This document shows, one piece after another, positions 62,448 through 64,000 of a stretch of DNA of 64,000 nt. The notes below the pieces were generated by a model. The model worked only from the letters and a program-made list of their open reading frames with translations. It had not been told where the DNA came from and did no database searches. The stretch's first letter is position 1, and each line of letters opens with the position of its first letter. Location: contig SIJG01000002.1 in the NCBI GenBank assembly GCA_023374025.1, positions 2,921,626 to 2,985,625 of the forward strand, read 5' to 3'. Made by a program: the position numbers and the translations under genes. The DNA comes from Heterodera schachtii (taxonomy: Eukaryota > Nematoda > Chromadorea > Rhabditida > Heteroderidae).

Positions 62448-62818
62448 ACAGCCAAACAATCACTACAGCACACACACACAAACACAACACACACTTTTAA
62501 CTGCGCTTATTAGCCACAAATTGGTCGACGGAATTGGGGGATAAATCACCGCGGGGGATGGAAACGGTGGGCGGGGGAGGAACAGTTTTTGCTTATTGGG
62601 GGGGGGGGCAACAAAAGCATGTACCAAATTTGCATAAATAAATATATCAAATGATCAATGGGACGGAAAATGCGGTGGAAATTGGAAAGTGAGGGGGGCG
62701 ATGAGAGTTCGGATGGTAAAACGGAGGACAAATTGAAAATATTTACAAAACAAATAAATTTATTTTTATCAAATGATAATTGCGGATGCATTGGCACCAA
62801 AAGCATAAAATACATTTA

Positions 62819-62998
62819 CTAGACAATTGAGGAATGAGAAGGCTCACATAAAAGAGTCATCAATTTATAATTTGGTAAGGGATCCGTCAACGGAGAAGAG
62901 ATGCCGCGTAAGTTCTTGTCGGTTAAATGGGCGCCAACGCCGGCGCATTGGGCACCCGTCGATAACAGCAGCACATCATTCGTCGGACCATTCTCGGC
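62819..62998 (-). CDS. Possible terminal exon, unknown gene
   Basis: A 60-codon minus-strand frame follows the acceptor tgtttccag at 62999 and stops at 62819. Its sequence (AENGPTNDVLLLSTGAQCAG, then GAHLTDKNLRGISSPL) has protein-like composition, unlike nearby low-complexity frames. A possible preceding segment at ~63047-63003 (AIMEAFDNSLLMF) has no usable donor. The inverted-repeat element at 63105 may have interrupted the gene. No function assigned. Confidence 0.3.
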   Translation of the reverse strand, partial: AENGPTNDVLLLSTGAQCAGVGAHLTDKNLRGISSPLTDPLPNYKLMTLLCEPSHSSIV

Positions 62999-63104
62999 CT
63001 GGAAACATCAAAAGTGAATTGTCAAATGCTTCCATAATGGCCTGGAAAAGATAAATGAACTGACATTGTAAAACGGGTATAAAAGTCTGTTACAATTTGA
63101 ATAG

Positions 63105-63987
63105 CCATACCTGTGCAAGGGGGTGGTCAGTGAAGGGGGCTTACGTTCGACTTTGACCCACCCATGGGGGGGGTCAGAGCCCCATTTTCCTACGTTCGAC
63201 CATTTTTGTAATTTTTCCCGGTGAAGACCTTTTTTTTTTTTTTTTTTTGCTATTAAGACACATTTTTTGCGGCGCGGTTTTTTCAAAAAAATTCTTTGGA
63301 GGGGGCGGCGGTGCCGCTAGGCGCCGCCGGAACTTTTTTTGAAAATTTAGTGCATTTTTAACAGATTTTCAGATTTTCAACAAATTTTTGCGAATTTTAT
63401 AGCCCGGAGACGACTTTTTTGTTTTTAAAAGACGCTTTTTTCTGCGGCGCGCTTTTTAAAAAAACTTTTTGGAGACAGGGGGGAGGTCCGGCGGTGCCGC
63501 TAGGCGCCGCCGGGAAATTTTTTTACAATTTGAGTGTAATTCGTTAACAAATTTTGTCAAAAAAAACGACCGATTTTTTGCTCATTTGGGTCAATTTTTT
63601 AAGAAATTTTTCGGCCCCTCCTCTTACGTTCGACGAATCTCTTCAGCAGAATTCGTCGAACGTAAGGAAAGAGTGTCGAACGTAGCAGAATTGGAAAATT
63701 TTAGCGAAATTTCTTAATGGAAATTAGTTAATTTTCAAGTCTCCATTTTTTACGTTCGCAAATCCCACTCCTCAGGGTTAATCGAACGTAATTCACGGCA
63801 CTTTCCTTGATTTCTACGCTCCCTTTTTTCGCTTTTTCTCCTTTTTCCTTCCTCTTTTTCTTTTTTCTCTCCCTTTTTCCTCTTTTGACCCCCCCCCCCC
63901 CCGATTTCTTACGTTCGACACCCGCTGACCCCTTACGTTCGACGTCATGACCCCCCCCCCCTTGACTACCCCCTTGCACAGGTATGG
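63105..63987. mobile_element. 883-bp TIR element rich in TACGTTCGAC motifs
   Basis: Terminal inverted repeats CCATACCTGTGCAAGGGGGT at 63105 and its complement ending at 63987 match over ~25 bp with one mismatch, then both ends continue into G/C tracts. The flanks share GAATAG (63099-63104 and 63988-63993), a likely 6-bp target duplication. Inside are about nine copies of TACGTTCGA(C) in both orientations (for example 63143, 63192, 63625, 63654, 63680, 63748, 63784, 63909 and 63933) and a repeated phrase GGTGCCGCTAGGCGCCGCCGG (63310 and 63493). There is no transposase; short frames across it are not convincing. Confidence 0.8.
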
Positions 63988-64000
63988 GAATAGCGAATAA

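Overview
The window looks like a nematode chromosome segment, most likely a plant-parasitic tylenchid and possibly a cyst nematode. This is inferred from many short exons with 40-100 nt introns ending in TTTCAG-like acceptors, moderate GC in exons and AT-rich introns, repeated use of GC-AG introns, a TWK-type two-pore potassium channel, a katanin p60 of nematode/animal type, and abundant poly-G/poly-C tracts. Gene models below were built by hand from splice phases. Models whose exons close in frame over 8-21 exons are the most reliable.

Layout. 1-3.3 kb holds no convincing gene. Plus strand: katanin p60 AAA ATPase (3269-6193), a single-pass membrane protein (7947-9291), and a K2P potassium channel (10440-15443; 21 exons, ~842 aa, very long M2-M3 loop). 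From 14729 to 29467 lies a head-to-tail tandem duplication of about 7.3-7.5 kb. Its left breakpoint is in a K2P intron and its right breakpoint in an intron of the next gene, a predicted secreted coiled-coil protein. Copy 1 of that gene therefore lacks its last three exons, copy 2 is complete (23352-30266), and an orphan 3' end of the K2P gene (22042-22697) lies between them. Each duplicate carries a CCAAT/ATTGG minisatellite of 32- and 37-bp units in one intron and a rearranged mariner-like element in another. The copies differ, as far as I compared them, at homopolymers and by 229 bp (6x32+37) in the minisatellite.

32.1-33.6 kb encodes a secreted protein with repeated PPGF motifs (8 exons, ~359 aa). 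34.06-34.76 kb is a non-autonomous transposon with a perfect 10-bp target duplication. 37.07-38.54 kb (minus) is a short-chain dehydrogenase/reductase with a degenerate YxxxK motif. 39-49 kb is repeat-rich and contains two degraded ANKRD13-like loci (minus), a 152-bp hAT-type MITE, a 14-bp minisatellite, a palindromic element and dispersed repeats. 49.07-56.91 kb (minus) is a large low-complexity/coiled-coil gene. 57-62 kb is mostly purine- or pyrimidine-rich non-coding DNA. The end holds a small basic protein gene, a possible minus-strand exon and an 883-bp inverted-repeat element built around TACGTTCGAC motifs.

The genes do not form an obvious pathway. The most distinctive features are the tandem duplication, the intronic minisatellite, and the density of small transposons with clean target duplications.
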